Part shown: one piece after another, positions 1 to 7,164 of the stretch
Position numbering within the stretch: position 1 is the stretch's first letter
Layout: each line of letters begins with the position of its first letter
The notes under the pieces: generated by a model
What the model saw: the letters and a program-made list of their open reading frames with translations, nothing else
Told to the model about the DNA's origin: nothing
Databases searched by the model: none
Source of the DNA: Pseudomonadota bacterium
Lineage (GTDB): Bacteria; Pseudomonadota; Alphaproteobacteria; Sphingomonadales; Sphingomonadaceae
Assembly (NCBI GenBank): GCA_023445495.1
Contig: JAEXLC010000228.1
Coordinates: forward strand, 1 to 34,742
Reading direction: 5' to 3'
Length of the DNA stretch: 34,742 bases
Translations under genes and position numbers: made by a program

Positions 1-2738
1 GCGCGAAGCGCCGCCCCCAGCAGATCCTGATAGAGGTCTATGCCGATCAGCTTCATATGGCCGGCCTGTGCGTCGCCCATGAGGTCGCCCGCGCCGCGCA
101 TGTCGAGGTCCGCCGCGCTCACCGCGAAGCCTGCGCCGAGCCGATCGAAGGCCTCGAGCGTCCGCAGGCGCTTCAACGTTCGCGGCGCCAGCGCCTTGTC
201 CGGGTCGGTCAGGAGGATGACCTGGCCACGGCGTCCGCCGCGACCGACGCGTCCGCGCAGCTGGTGGAGCTGGCTCAGGCCGAACCGGTCCGCCCGCCAG
301 ATCACCATGGTGTTCGCGCGCGGTACGTCGAGGCCGGCCTCGATGATGTTGGTCGCCAGCAGGACGTCGCCGTCGCCCCGCGCGAAGCGGACCATGGTCT
401 CGTCGATCTCCGCCGCGCCCATCTTGCCATGGGCAGTCAGCACCTCGAGTTCCGGCACGAGCTCGCCGAGAATTGTGGCGAGCGGCGCCATGTCCTCGAT
501 ACGCGGCACGACCACGAAGCTCTGGCCCGCCCGGCTGCGCTCGCGCAGCAGTGCCGCCCGTATCGCGGCCTTGTCGAACGCGGTGACCGCAGTGCGGATC
601 GGCTGCCGCCGCGCTGGCGGCGATGCGATGATCGAGAGCTGCTGGATGCCGACAAGTGCGCTTTGCAGCGTGCGCGGGATCGGAGTCGCGCTCAGCGAGA
701 GCGCATGGCCTGCCCCCAGCTTACGAAGGCGTTCCTTGTCGGCTGTGCCGAACCGCTGCTCTTCGTCGATGATGACCAGGCCTAGCCTGTTGTAGGTGAC
801 GCCCTTGCCGGCCACGGCGCCCGTGCCGACGACGACCCGGATCGAGCCGTCCGCGATGCCGGCTCGGACGCGCCTGCGCTCGGCCGGCGTGGAAAGCCGG
901 GACAGACCCGCGACCTCTATTCCGGTTCCCTCGAACCGCGCGGCGAAATTTTCAAGGTGCTGGCGCGCGAGCACGGTGGTGGGGGCGGCGATCGCGACCT
1001 GATATCCCGCAAGCGCAGCGAGCGCGGCCGCGCGCAGCGCCACCTCGGTCTTGCCGTATCCAACATCGCCGATGACGAGGCGGTCCATCGGCTTTCCCGA
1101 GGCGAGATCGGCGCGCACCGCATCGATCGCCCTGGCCTGGTCCCGCGTCTCGGTGAATGCGAATCCGCCGGCGAATTTCTCATACTCAGCCGAGTCCGGC
1201 GCGAGCACCGGCGCCGTTCGCCCGGCGCTCGCCGCTGCGATCTCGATCAGCCCCGCTGCGGTCTCCGCGATCGCGGCGTCGATCGCGGAACGGCGCTTCT
1301 CCCAACTGGAACCGTCGAGCCTGTCCAGCGTCACTGCGTCGGCGTCCGCGCCGTAGCGCCACAGGCGATCGGCCTGGCCGATCGGCACGAGCCGCATTGC
1401 GCCCCCTGCATATTCGAGTGCGATCGCTTCCGTGTCCCCTGCCGGCGAGGCTCCGAGCCCATGGACGCGGCCGATGCCATGGTCCTCATGGACGACGACG
1501 TCGCCGATGCGGATCTCGTCCAGCGCGAAGACCAATGCCTGGTGGCTGTCGGCGATCTCATCGCCGCGTTCCGCCCGGCTGCCGAGCAGATCGGCGGCCG
1601 CAACGGCAACCAGATTGCCGCGGCGGAAGCCGCGGTCCAGGGGCACTTGGAGGGCGAGAAGGCGGCCAGGCTCGGCTCCGACGACGCTCTCCCAGTCCGG
1701 CATGTCCGTGATCTCGGCCCTTGCCGCCTTGGCGACGCGTGCGCGAAGAAAGCGCAGGTCGCGGGCGGTTCCGAGGATCGCCAGGGTGCCACCCCCCGCG
1801 AGCAGCGCGCGCGCGAATGCTCCAAAGGCGCGCATTGGGGATCTTTCCTCCACGAACCGGGGGACGGGAGCCGGTTCGGCTTCCAGCTCTATAGCCTTGC
1901 GCTCCGCGATCGCTGCGGACCAGTCGCGATCGCCGACGACGTGCCGGCGCGCCTTGCCAGGACGCCTCCGCTCGGCATCCGCGACGAGGGCGAGCAATCG
2001 ACGCCGGCGCTCCTCCGCGCCGGTCTCGATCGCGAGCCGGGCGCCCGGGAGGTGATCGACGAGCGAGACGCCTTCGTTCCCAATATCCGGCTCGGCCACG
2101 CGCCCAAGCTCGCGCGCGTCGAGTTCCTCTACCGAACGCTGGTCGATCGGATCGTAGCTCCGGATGGAAACAATCACGCCATCGACAATCTCGACGCGCA
2201 GCGGAAGCTCGGCATCGGCCGGAAACACGTCGAGGACCTGGCCCCGAAGCGCCACTTCTCCCGGTTCGTCGACCCGTTCGTCGCTGACATAGCCAGCCTC
2301 GACGAGGCCGTCGAAGAGGCTGGCCAGGTCCACTGCCTCGCCGCCGACAACCCTGGGCGGCTCGGCATCGAAAGCCTGTGGCGGCGGGTAGCGATGGCCG
2401 AGCGCCTCGCCGCTGGTCACCAATGCGATCCGGCGCTGGCGCTCGTGCGCCTGGGCGAGGCGGAGGCGGCGCAACGCAGAGACGCGTTGCCCGACATTCA
2501 CCGGGGATGCCGGCGCGTCGTCGCCCGGAATCGCGTCGCTGCCGGGGCAGTAGATGATCTCTGCTTCGGTGAGAGCGTCTAGCGTCCGGGCAAGCGCCGC
2601 CGCCCGCTGTTCATCGCCAGCGGCGACGATGACGTCTTCCAAGGCAAGGATCTCGGCCAACTGGGCCGCGGCCGCGCCGATCGGGGCGGGGCGCACCTTA
2701 TCGGGGGTAGCGAGGGCGCGGACCGCAGGCTCGGGCAT
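1..2738 (-). CDS. mfd: Mfd-like transcription-repair coupling factor (3' end beyond window)
   Basis: Mfd is a DNA translocase that removes stalled RNA polymerase and recruits UvrA for transcription-coupled excision repair. The minus-strand frame is open from the ATG at 2738 to the window edge (about 912 residues). An N-terminal UvrB-like module is followed by the RNA-polymerase-interacting part (VVVHEDHGIGRVHGL), Walker A GDVGYGKTE at residues 557-565, the DEEQ helicase box, motif VI-like QLRGRVGRGGRRGQV and the Mfd signature DLDMRGAGDLMGDAQAGHMK. The C-terminal autoinhibitory domain should lie outside. Walker A lies roughly 70 residues earlier than in E. coli Mfd (from memory), so the N-terminal module is short; this may be a second, divergent Mfd rather than the housekeeping copy. 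The family is certain; the paralogue status is inference. Confidence 0.9.
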   Translation of the reverse strand, partial: MPEPAVRALATPDKVRPAPIGAAAAQLAEILALEDVIVAAGDEQRAAALARTLDALTEAEIIYCPGSDAIPGDDAPASPVNVGQRVSALRRLRLAQAHERQRRIALVTSGEALGHRYPPPQAFDAEPPRVVGGEAVDLASLFDGLVEAGYVSDERVDEPGEVALRGQVLDVFPADAELPLRVEIVDGVIVSIRSYDPIDQRSVEELDARELGRVAEPDIGNEGVSLVDHLPGARLAIETGAEERRRRLLALVADAERRRPGKARRHVVGDRDWSAAIAERKAIELEAEPAPVPRFVEERSPMRAFGAFARALLAGGGTLAILGTARDLRFLRARVAKAARAEITDMPDWESVVGAEPGRLLALQVPLDRGFRRGNLVAVAAADLLGSRAERGDEIADSHQALVFALDEIRIGDVVVHEDHGIGRVHGLGASPAGDTEAIALEYAGGAMRLVPIGQADRLWRYGADADAVTLDRLDGSSWEKRRSAIDAAIAETAAGLIEIAAASAGRTAPVLAPDSAEYEKFAGGFAFTETRDQARAIDAVRADLASGKPMDRLVIGDVGYGKTEVALRAAALAALAGYQVAIAAPTTVLARQHLENFAARFEGTGIEVAGLSRLSTPAERRRVRAGIADGSIRVVVGTGAVAGKGVTYNRLGLVIIDEEQRFGTADKERLRKLGAGHALSLSATPIPRTLQSALVGIQQLSIIASPPARRQPIRTAVTAFDKAAIRAALLRERSRAGQSFVVVPRIEDMAPLATILGELVPELEVLTAHGKMGAAEIDETMVRFARGDGDVLLATNIIEAGLDVPRANTMVIWRADRFGLSQLHQLRGRVGRGGRRGQVILLTDPDKALAPRTLKRLRTLEAFDRLGAGFAVSAADLDMRGAGDLMGDAQAGHMKLIGIDLYQDLLGAALR

Positions 2739-2869
2739 GGATGACACGCTGTTCTACCTTTCGGATGGGAAGGTCATGCCAGCCGGAGGCTGGGCAAGCG
2801 TCCTCCGGGGAGCCGCATCCCCACGCGCTGGGCGCAGACGGCGAGCCGCACCCGAGCGGCCGATGCCGA

Positions 2870-3418
2870 TCACGACGCATGGTCCAGCACGACTTTCACG
2901 GGCCAGTCGCCGCCGTCGAGCGGCTCGATCGCGTCGAAGAGGTTGCGCGGCATATCGAGCGCCAGGAAGTCGCAGCCGAAACGGATCGCCTGGCGCGGCA
3001 CTGCGCGCAGCGCCTCACCAATCCCGGTGGGCGGTCCGCTCGCCACTACCACATAGCTGATCTCGCCGGTCGCGCATTCGACAAGCCCCTCGACCGCCTT
3101 CCCCACGCGGTCGCCGACGCTGTCGACGACGGGCATCCCGGCCAGGCCGGTGGCAGTGAACAGCGATGGCGCGGCGGCGCGCCGGCTCGCCTCGGAGGCG
3201 GACTTCCCGCCATCCTCATAGACGCGCTGGCGGCCCAGCCAGCGCCAGATTCCCACCGCGTTGACGAGCGTCAGGAAGCAGTTGGTCGCGAGCAAATTGG
3301 TCTGTCCGCTGGAAAGGCCGACCGTCGCCCAGCCGAGCGATCCGACGGTGAAGACGACGAAGCCCCATCCCGTCAAACGGGCACCGAGGTTCGCGGCGGT
3401 CATCATCGCCGCGATCAT
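2870..3418 (-). CDS. PRC-barrel domain membrane protein (start uncertain)
   Basis: Two hydrophobic segments (about residues 1-32 and 40-60) precede a cytoplasmic PRC-barrel-like half (LAGMPVVDSVGDRVGKAVEGL ... ISYVVVASG). PRC-barrel proteins are small adaptor or stress-associated proteins; no enzymatic role is implied. The first ATG is at 3418, but the same frame continues upstream with hydrophobic, protein-like sequence (LSWEVATLIAIAGWVAPCAT) as far as a TGA, with no ATG, GTG or TTG. The real start may therefore be non-canonical, or a small mutation may have removed it. A GGAGG lies about 50 nt before the ATG. An EcfG-type promoter (3550-3574) points at this gene, suggesting general-stress expression. 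Confidence 0.75.
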   Translation of the reverse strand: MIAAMMTAANLGARLTGWGFVVFTVGSLGWATVGLSSGQTNLLATNCFLTLVNAVGIWRWLGRQRVYEDGGKSASEASRRAAAPSLFTATGLAGMPVVDSVGDRVGKAVEGLVECATGEISYVVVASGPPTGIGEALRAVPRQAIRFGCDFLALDMPRNLFDAIEPLDGGDWPVKVVLDHAS

Positions 3419-3549
3419 GGTCGCGCAGGGCGCTACCCAGCCAGCAATCGCAATAAGCGTGGCGACCTCCCATGATAGTCCGGTCGCGACGCGCAGGTCG
3501 CGGCCTTTGCCAAAGTGGCGCGTCGCCCTATGGCGTCGGTGCGCTGCTC

Positions 3550-3574
3550 AACTCGAAAGCGGGCACGGCGTTCC
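3550..3574 (-). promoter_or_regulatory. EcfG-type general stress promoter
   Basis: On the minus strand the sequence reads GGAAC, 17 nt, GTT. This fits the alphaproteobacterial EcfG consensus (GGAAC-N16/17-CGTT) except for the C before GTT. It points at the PRC-barrel gene. Confidence 0.6.
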
Positions 3575-3716
3575 TCAGAAATCTCGCGCTCGCTCAGGCA
3601 CTTGCTTCAGGTTAAACCCCTAGGCGACGGTTGGGAGCATGGTTGCAGCAACAGTTTGTTACAATCCGGCCGCTCGGGCGTTGCAGCGTTTCCCAATGAG
3701 GAAGCCAGATTTGCCG

Positions 3717-4904
3717 ATGCCACTCCCAGCCGACCGCAAGACCATGTTGGAAAGTCGCCGCGCCATGAAGATGGCCCGGTCCGCGCACGCCTTCGTCCGC
3801 GGCAACACCGCCAAATTCTACGAATGGCTGGCGGCATCGCCCGCCGCGCGCCGGGTCCCGCAGGGGCCGGCGATATGGATTTGCGGCGACTGCCACCTCG
3901 GCAATCTCGGACCGCTCGCCAACGAACTGGGCGACGTGGAAATTCAGATCCGCGACCTCGACCAGGCCGTCATCGGAAATCCGGCCCACGACCTGATTCG
4001 CCTGGGCCTGTCGCTCGCGACGGCGGCACGCGGTTCCGATCTTCCGGGTGTCGTGACCGCTCGAATGATGGAGGAAATGGTGGATGGCTATGGCGCGGCG
4101 CTGCGCGATCCCGATCGGGGCGACCCCGGTGTGGAGCCCGAGCTCGTCCGCAGCGTCAAGCGGCGAGCGCTGGGACGCCGCTGGAAACACCTTGCCAAGG
4201 AGCGCCTGGACGCGATCGAGCCGAGGCTGCCGCTGGGCAAGCGCTTCTGGGCGCTGGACCCCGACGAGCGTGCCGCGCTGCAAAGCCTGTTCGAGGATGG
4301 CGATGTCGCGCGGCTGATCCTGTCGCTCGACCGCAAAGGGAAGGCGCGCAGCGTCCGGCTCGTCGATGCAGCCTATTGGATGAAAGGCTGCAGCTCGCTC
4401 GGGTCGCTGCGTTTCGCGGCGATCGTCGGCTTGGAGACGGGCAAGGGGAAATCGGAATACGCCTTGATGGATTTGAAAGAGGCGGTCGAGCCGATCGCGC
4501 CGGCCTATCGGGGCGCCCGCCTGCCCAAGGACCAGGGGGAAAGGGTTGTCACCGCCGCGAAGGCACTCTCGCCTCACCTCGGCTCGCGCATGATGCCCGT
4601 GCATATGCTGGGCCGCAGCCTGGTGCTGCGCGAACTGGCGCCCCAGGACCTCAAGATCGAAGTCGAGCAGTTCAGCCAGGGACAGGCGATTAAGGCTGCA
4701 CGCTATCTCGCCTTCGTGGTGGCCAAGGCGCATGCGAGGCAACTCGACGCCCATGACCGCAAGGCGTGGGGGGAGGCGCTTGACGCCGACCGGCGCGGAT
4801 TGATCGACGCCCCCTCTTGGCTCTGGGAGAGCGTCGTTTCCCTCGCAGGGAGCCACGAGGCGGGGTATCTTGAGCATTGCAGGCGCTACGCGCTGGCCGC
4901 CTGA
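3717..4904 (+). CDS. DUF2252 family protein
   Basis: The protein belongs to DUF2252, a kinase-fold-like family without an established reaction. The characteristic segment IWICGDCHLGNLGP is followed by VEIQIRDLDQAVIGNPAHDLIRL, resembling the catalytic Asp and neighbouring regions of aminoglycoside-phosphotransferase-like folds. The chain is 395 residues from the chosen ATG at 3717 (MPLPADRKTML). In-frame ATGs at 3639 and 3696 would add 26 or 7 residues of poor-quality sequence, so the later start is preferred but not proven. The gene is transcribed divergently from the PRC-barrel gene and stands alone. Family assignment is confident; function is unknown. Confidence 0.85.
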   Translation: MPLPADRKTMLESRRAMKMARSAHAFVRGNTAKFYEWLAASPAARRVPQGPAIWICGDCHLGNLGPLANELGDVEIQIRDLDQAVIGNPAHDLIRLGLSLATAARGSDLPGVVTARMMEEMVDGYGAALRDPDRGDPGVEPELVRSVKRRALGRRWKHLAKERLDAIEPRLPLGKRFWALDPDERAALQSLFEDGDVARLILSLDRKGKARSVRLVDAAYWMKGCSSLGSLRFAAIVGLETGKGKSEYALMDLKEAVEPIAPAYRGARLPKDQGERVVTAAKALSPHLGSRMMPVHMLGRSLVLRELAPQDLKIEVEQFSQGQAIKAARYLAFVVAKAHARQLDAHDRKAWGEALDADRRGLIDAPSWLWESVVSLAGSHEAGYLEHCRRYALAA

Positions 4905-4968
4905 CGCACGCCCTTCCTTGCGATCGTCGCGTCCCCGGTGGCGGACGGCCTGACTCTGCCGGCGAAAG

Positions 4969-4993
4969 GGAACTGGGTGCATTCGCGTCGGTT
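4969..4993 (+). promoter_or_regulatory. EcfG-type general stress promoter
   Basis: GGAAC at 4969-4973 and GTT at 4991-4993 are separated by 17 nt, 31 nt ahead of the ATG at 5025. The match is close to the EcfG consensus and suits the small membrane protein pair downstream. Confidence 0.65.
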
Positions 4994-5024
4994 GGAAGCG
5001 CGAATTCCGACGGGAGCAAATCAC

Positions 5025-5510
5025 ATGACGACGACTCCGACAGAAGCCGCCGGCGCCGCCGCGGCGCCCGAGGCGCCCGAGGCGGCGTCGCCCTCGGCAC
5101 TGTCTCACATCGCCAGCCGCATCGGCACCTCGAGCAATGCCCTTGTCGACCAGGGTATCGCGCGGCTTGGCCGGATTGCCGAAGAGCGAAAGGCAGGAGC
5201 TGCCGATGCCATCGGCACCGTCGTCGAGATCGTGCGCCAGTTCGGCGACGATGCCGGGGAAAGATTTGGCGATACTGCCGGAAGCGCCGTCCATCGTGGT
5301 GGAGACGCCCTCGATCGGCTCGCGAAGACGGTGCGGAACACGCAACTGGACGAAATCGCCGACGGCACGCGGCGCGTCATCGGGCGCAACCCGGTGATCG
5401 CGATCGGCGCGGCCTCGCTGCTGGGCTTCGCGGCCGGACGCATTTTCAAGGCCGGGCTGGTTCGGTCCGGGTCCGGTAGCCAGGCACGCGCAAAGGAGGC
5501 GCTCGCATGA
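5025..5510 (+). CDS. Small membrane-anchored stress protein (ElaB/YqjD/DUF883-like)
   Basis: The 161-residue product has an Ala/Pro/Glu-rich N-terminus, an amphipathic helical middle and one hydrophobic segment near the C-terminus (NPVIAIGAASLLGFAAGRIF). This layout resembles ElaB/YqjD/DUF883 proteins, which are inner-membrane anchored and expressed in stress or stationary phase; the similarity is in architecture rather than a decisive motif. The ATG at 5025 is chosen because GGGAG lies about 8 nt upstream and an EcfG-type promoter ends at 4993; a longer in-frame start at 4938 would lie before that promoter. The stop overlaps the next start (ATGA), so the two genes are co-translated. Confidence 0.8.
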   Translation: MTTTPTEAAGAAAAPEAPEAASPSALSHIASRIGTSSNALVDQGIARLGRIAEERKAGAADAIGTVVEIVRQFGDDAGERFGDTAGSAVHRGGDALDRLAKTVRNTQLDEIADGTRRVIGRNPVIAIGAASLLGFAAGRIFKAGLVRSGSGSQARAKEALA

Positions 5511-5923
5511 CCCGTCAGACCGCTACGAAGCTCAACGCCGCCACGAGTCAGGCACGGGGCGCGCACAAGGCACGCCGCATCGACACAGGCCGCGCCGTGA
5601 TCGCCGGCGCTGGCGGTCGCCTCGGCCGGCTGGCATCGGCAGGTGCGCGGCAGGTCGCGGAAAATCCGATTACCGCCGCGCTTGGTGCCGCCACGATCGG
5701 CGCCGGAATCGCGCTGCTGTTGCCCGTAACGCGCCGCGAAGCCGAGGTTCTCGGTCCGCTCGCGGACACGCTGGAGGACGTCGCGCGCGGCGCCACGGAG
5801 AGTGCGATCGATATCGGCCGGCAGGAAGTGAAGGAGTTGGCGCAGACTGCGATTGCGGGCGTCGGTGGCGCCATGGTCGAATCGATGCTGGCTGGCGACA
5901 CCGCCACAGGCGGCAAGTCCTAG
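5507..5923 (+). CDS. Small membrane protein, unrecognised (DUF3618-like layout)
   Basis: The product is 138 residues: a basic N-terminus, one hydrophobic segment (about 53-70, NPITAALGAATIGAGIALLL) and a helical C-terminal part rich in Ala, Glu and Val. I do not recognise a named family with certainty; the layout is like DUF3618 or nutrient-deprivation-induced proteins. It overlaps the preceding small membrane protein gene by 4 nt and should share its EcfG-type promoter, so a joint role at the inner membrane under stress is plausible. Confidence 0.75.
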   Translation: MTRQTATKLNAATSQARGAHKARRIDTGRAVIAGAGGRLGRLASAGARQVAENPITAALGAATIGAGIALLLPVTRREAEVLGPLADTLEDVARGATESAIDIGRQEVKELAQTAIAGVGGAMVESMLAGDTATGGKS

Positions 5924-5967
5924 CGTTGTGTTTCGCCGGTGCCGTGGGGACTTCGGTTGCCAGCCGT

Positions 5968-6115
5968 TGCTGCCCATTCTGATGACGACCGGCTATAACG
6001 AGGATCTTGTCGCGGATATTCCGCGCGGCACACAGCTCGACGTGGTCGGCAAGCCCTATCGCAAGGGGAGCTAGCGGACCGGGTTCGGATCGCGCTCGAC
6101 CGCCGCAGCAGCCGG
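5968..6115 (+). pseudogene. Remnant of a response-regulator receiver domain
   Basis: The frame ending at 6074 contains LPILMTTGYNEDLVADIPRG and then LDVVGKPYRKG, which is the C-terminal third of a REC domain: the Thr-Thr-Gly-Tyr strand and the conserved Lys-Pro. The frame hits TAG at 6072, but a one-base shift just before it continues as ELADRVRIALDRRSSRRG, the expected last helix of such a domain. So this is a truncated piece with a one-nucleotide deletion in a G run. No kinase or upstream REC half is present between 5923 and 5968. It differs from the REC domain of the kinase at 7165-9069. Confidence 0.65.
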
Positions 6116-6152
6116 CGCGGGACGATATGGGCGACTTCGGACCCAAGGAGGG

Positions 6153-6548
6153 CTAGGCGGCGTCTCGCACGTCGACCAGCCCGGCGAAGGTGCCGCGGAT
6201 CGACGGATCGGCATCCCGGCAAAGTGCGGCGATACGGCCGCCGAACTGGTCCTGCGTCTCCTGGAAGCTGCGGCGGGCCATCGACCATTCGCCGAATTCG
6301 CGCCGCGTGGTTTCGCGCCGCGAGAGAAGCACCAGCGCATGGTGGCGAGGGTCGGCGATGATGCGAAGGAAGACGTCCTCGACCGCGGTCTTCGGTCCTT
6401 CGAGCGCCTGGAGAAACCGACGCCCATCGGTGTAGAGAAGGCCGGTGATCTCGTCGCGCGCATTGTTGCGCTGCGCCTGTGCAAGGAGCTGGTCGAGATC
6501 GATGACTTCGTTCTTGCGCGCCGAGCTGATGTAGAGAAGTTGCAGCAT
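6153..6548 (-). CDS. BLUF-domain blue-light sensor
   Basis: BLUF proteins bind FAD and sense blue light through a Tyr-Gln hydrogen-bond switch. This 131-residue protein is essentially one BLUF domain: Tyr6 (MLQLLYISSA), Asn28/29 (RNNARDEITGLLY), Gln47 in RRFLQALEGP, the RHHALVLL strand, and Trp-Ser-Met in EFGEWSMA. The Tyr to Gln spacing is 41, one less than I recall for Slr1694 or AppA. No output domain is fused, so it should act through a partner protein, as PixD-type short BLUFs do. An AAGGAGA lies 5 nt before the ATG. No EcfG-type site was found upstream. Confidence 0.88.
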   Translation of the reverse strand: MLQLLYISSARKNEVIDLDQLLAQAQRNNARDEITGLLYTDGRRFLQALEGPKTAVEDVFLRIIADPRHHALVLLSRRETTRREFGEWSMARRSFQETQDQFGGRIAALCRDADPSIRGTFAGLVDVRDAA

Positions 6549-6696
6549 CGAATTCTCCTTGCAGAAGTCATCTGGGCGCTAACCACCTAATAAATCACGA
6601 ATTAACCCAGATCAGGCTCGGGCCGAATGGTAGTGCCGGGGGGCGCGCGCGATTGGGTAAGAGACTCGGCTTGGCAGCAGGCCGGCCGAGCGAAGA

Positions 6697-6915
6697 TCAT
6701 GTCTCGCCGTGCGACGCCGGATCGGCAACCAACAGGACGCCGCGGTCGGATGCGGCCAGCTCGACCTGGTCGAGTTGGCGCAAAAGATCTTTGAACCCTC
6801 CGTCGGCCGGCACGGGTATCGCGCCCCGGAAGCTCGCTCCCAGCCGGTCCAGGTCCTGCCGGGTAAGCAGACCAATGGCGACGATTCGAGAATCCGACAC
6901 AATGATTTCCTGCAC
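6697..6915 (-). CDS. Small hypothetical protein (72 aa)
   Basis: The GTG start at 6915 opens a 72-residue frame (MQEIIVSDSRIVAIGLLTR ... VLLVADPASHGET) with alternating hydrophobic strands and helices. I do not recognise its family. The main support is an EcfG-type promoter 40 nt upstream (6955-6979) on the same strand and good codon use. The Shine-Dalgarno sequence is weak. A longer overlapping minus-strand frame (6612-7085) looks like a shadow. Confidence 0.55.
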   Translation of the reverse strand: MQEIIVSDSRIVAIGLLTRQDLDRLGASFRGAIPVPADGGFKDLLRQLDQVELAASDRGVLLVADPASHGET

Positions 6916-6954
6916 TTAGCTGACTTCAGGGCATGCTTTCCAGGCGGTGATATC

Positions 6955-6979
6955 AACCCCTTGGCAACGCGCACGTTCC
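6955..6979 (-). promoter_or_regulatory. EcfG-type general stress promoter
   Basis: Minus strand reads GGAAC, 17 nt, GTT, placed about 40 nt before the GTG start at 6915. Spacing fits the EcfG consensus; the base before GTT is G rather than C. Confidence 0.6.
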
Positions 6980-7164
6980 GCCCACAGCCATAAGCGGCCC
7001 GCCGTTCTGAGCCATGCCCGCCTCTCGGAGCCGCTCTGGCCGCTACGCAACCTTCGGCCCGGAGGAGCCGGACAATCTCCAGCAATCTCCGCCTTCTAGC
7101 GGGATTTGCGCGGCCGCGCCCATGCGCGCTATGGCGGCGCAGCGCCTTCTTTTCAGGAAATAAT

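Noticed and set aside
957..2582. Long plus-strand open frame of 541 codons
   Set aside because: It is a shadow of the Mfd gene on the other strand, whose motifs are unambiguous; no family resemblance in the plus frame.
2738..3060. Plus-strand frame beginning MDDTLFYLSDGKVMPAGGW
   Set aside because: The first 20 residues look protein-like, but the frame then becomes Arg-rich nonsense and runs into the opposite-strand PRC-barrel gene.
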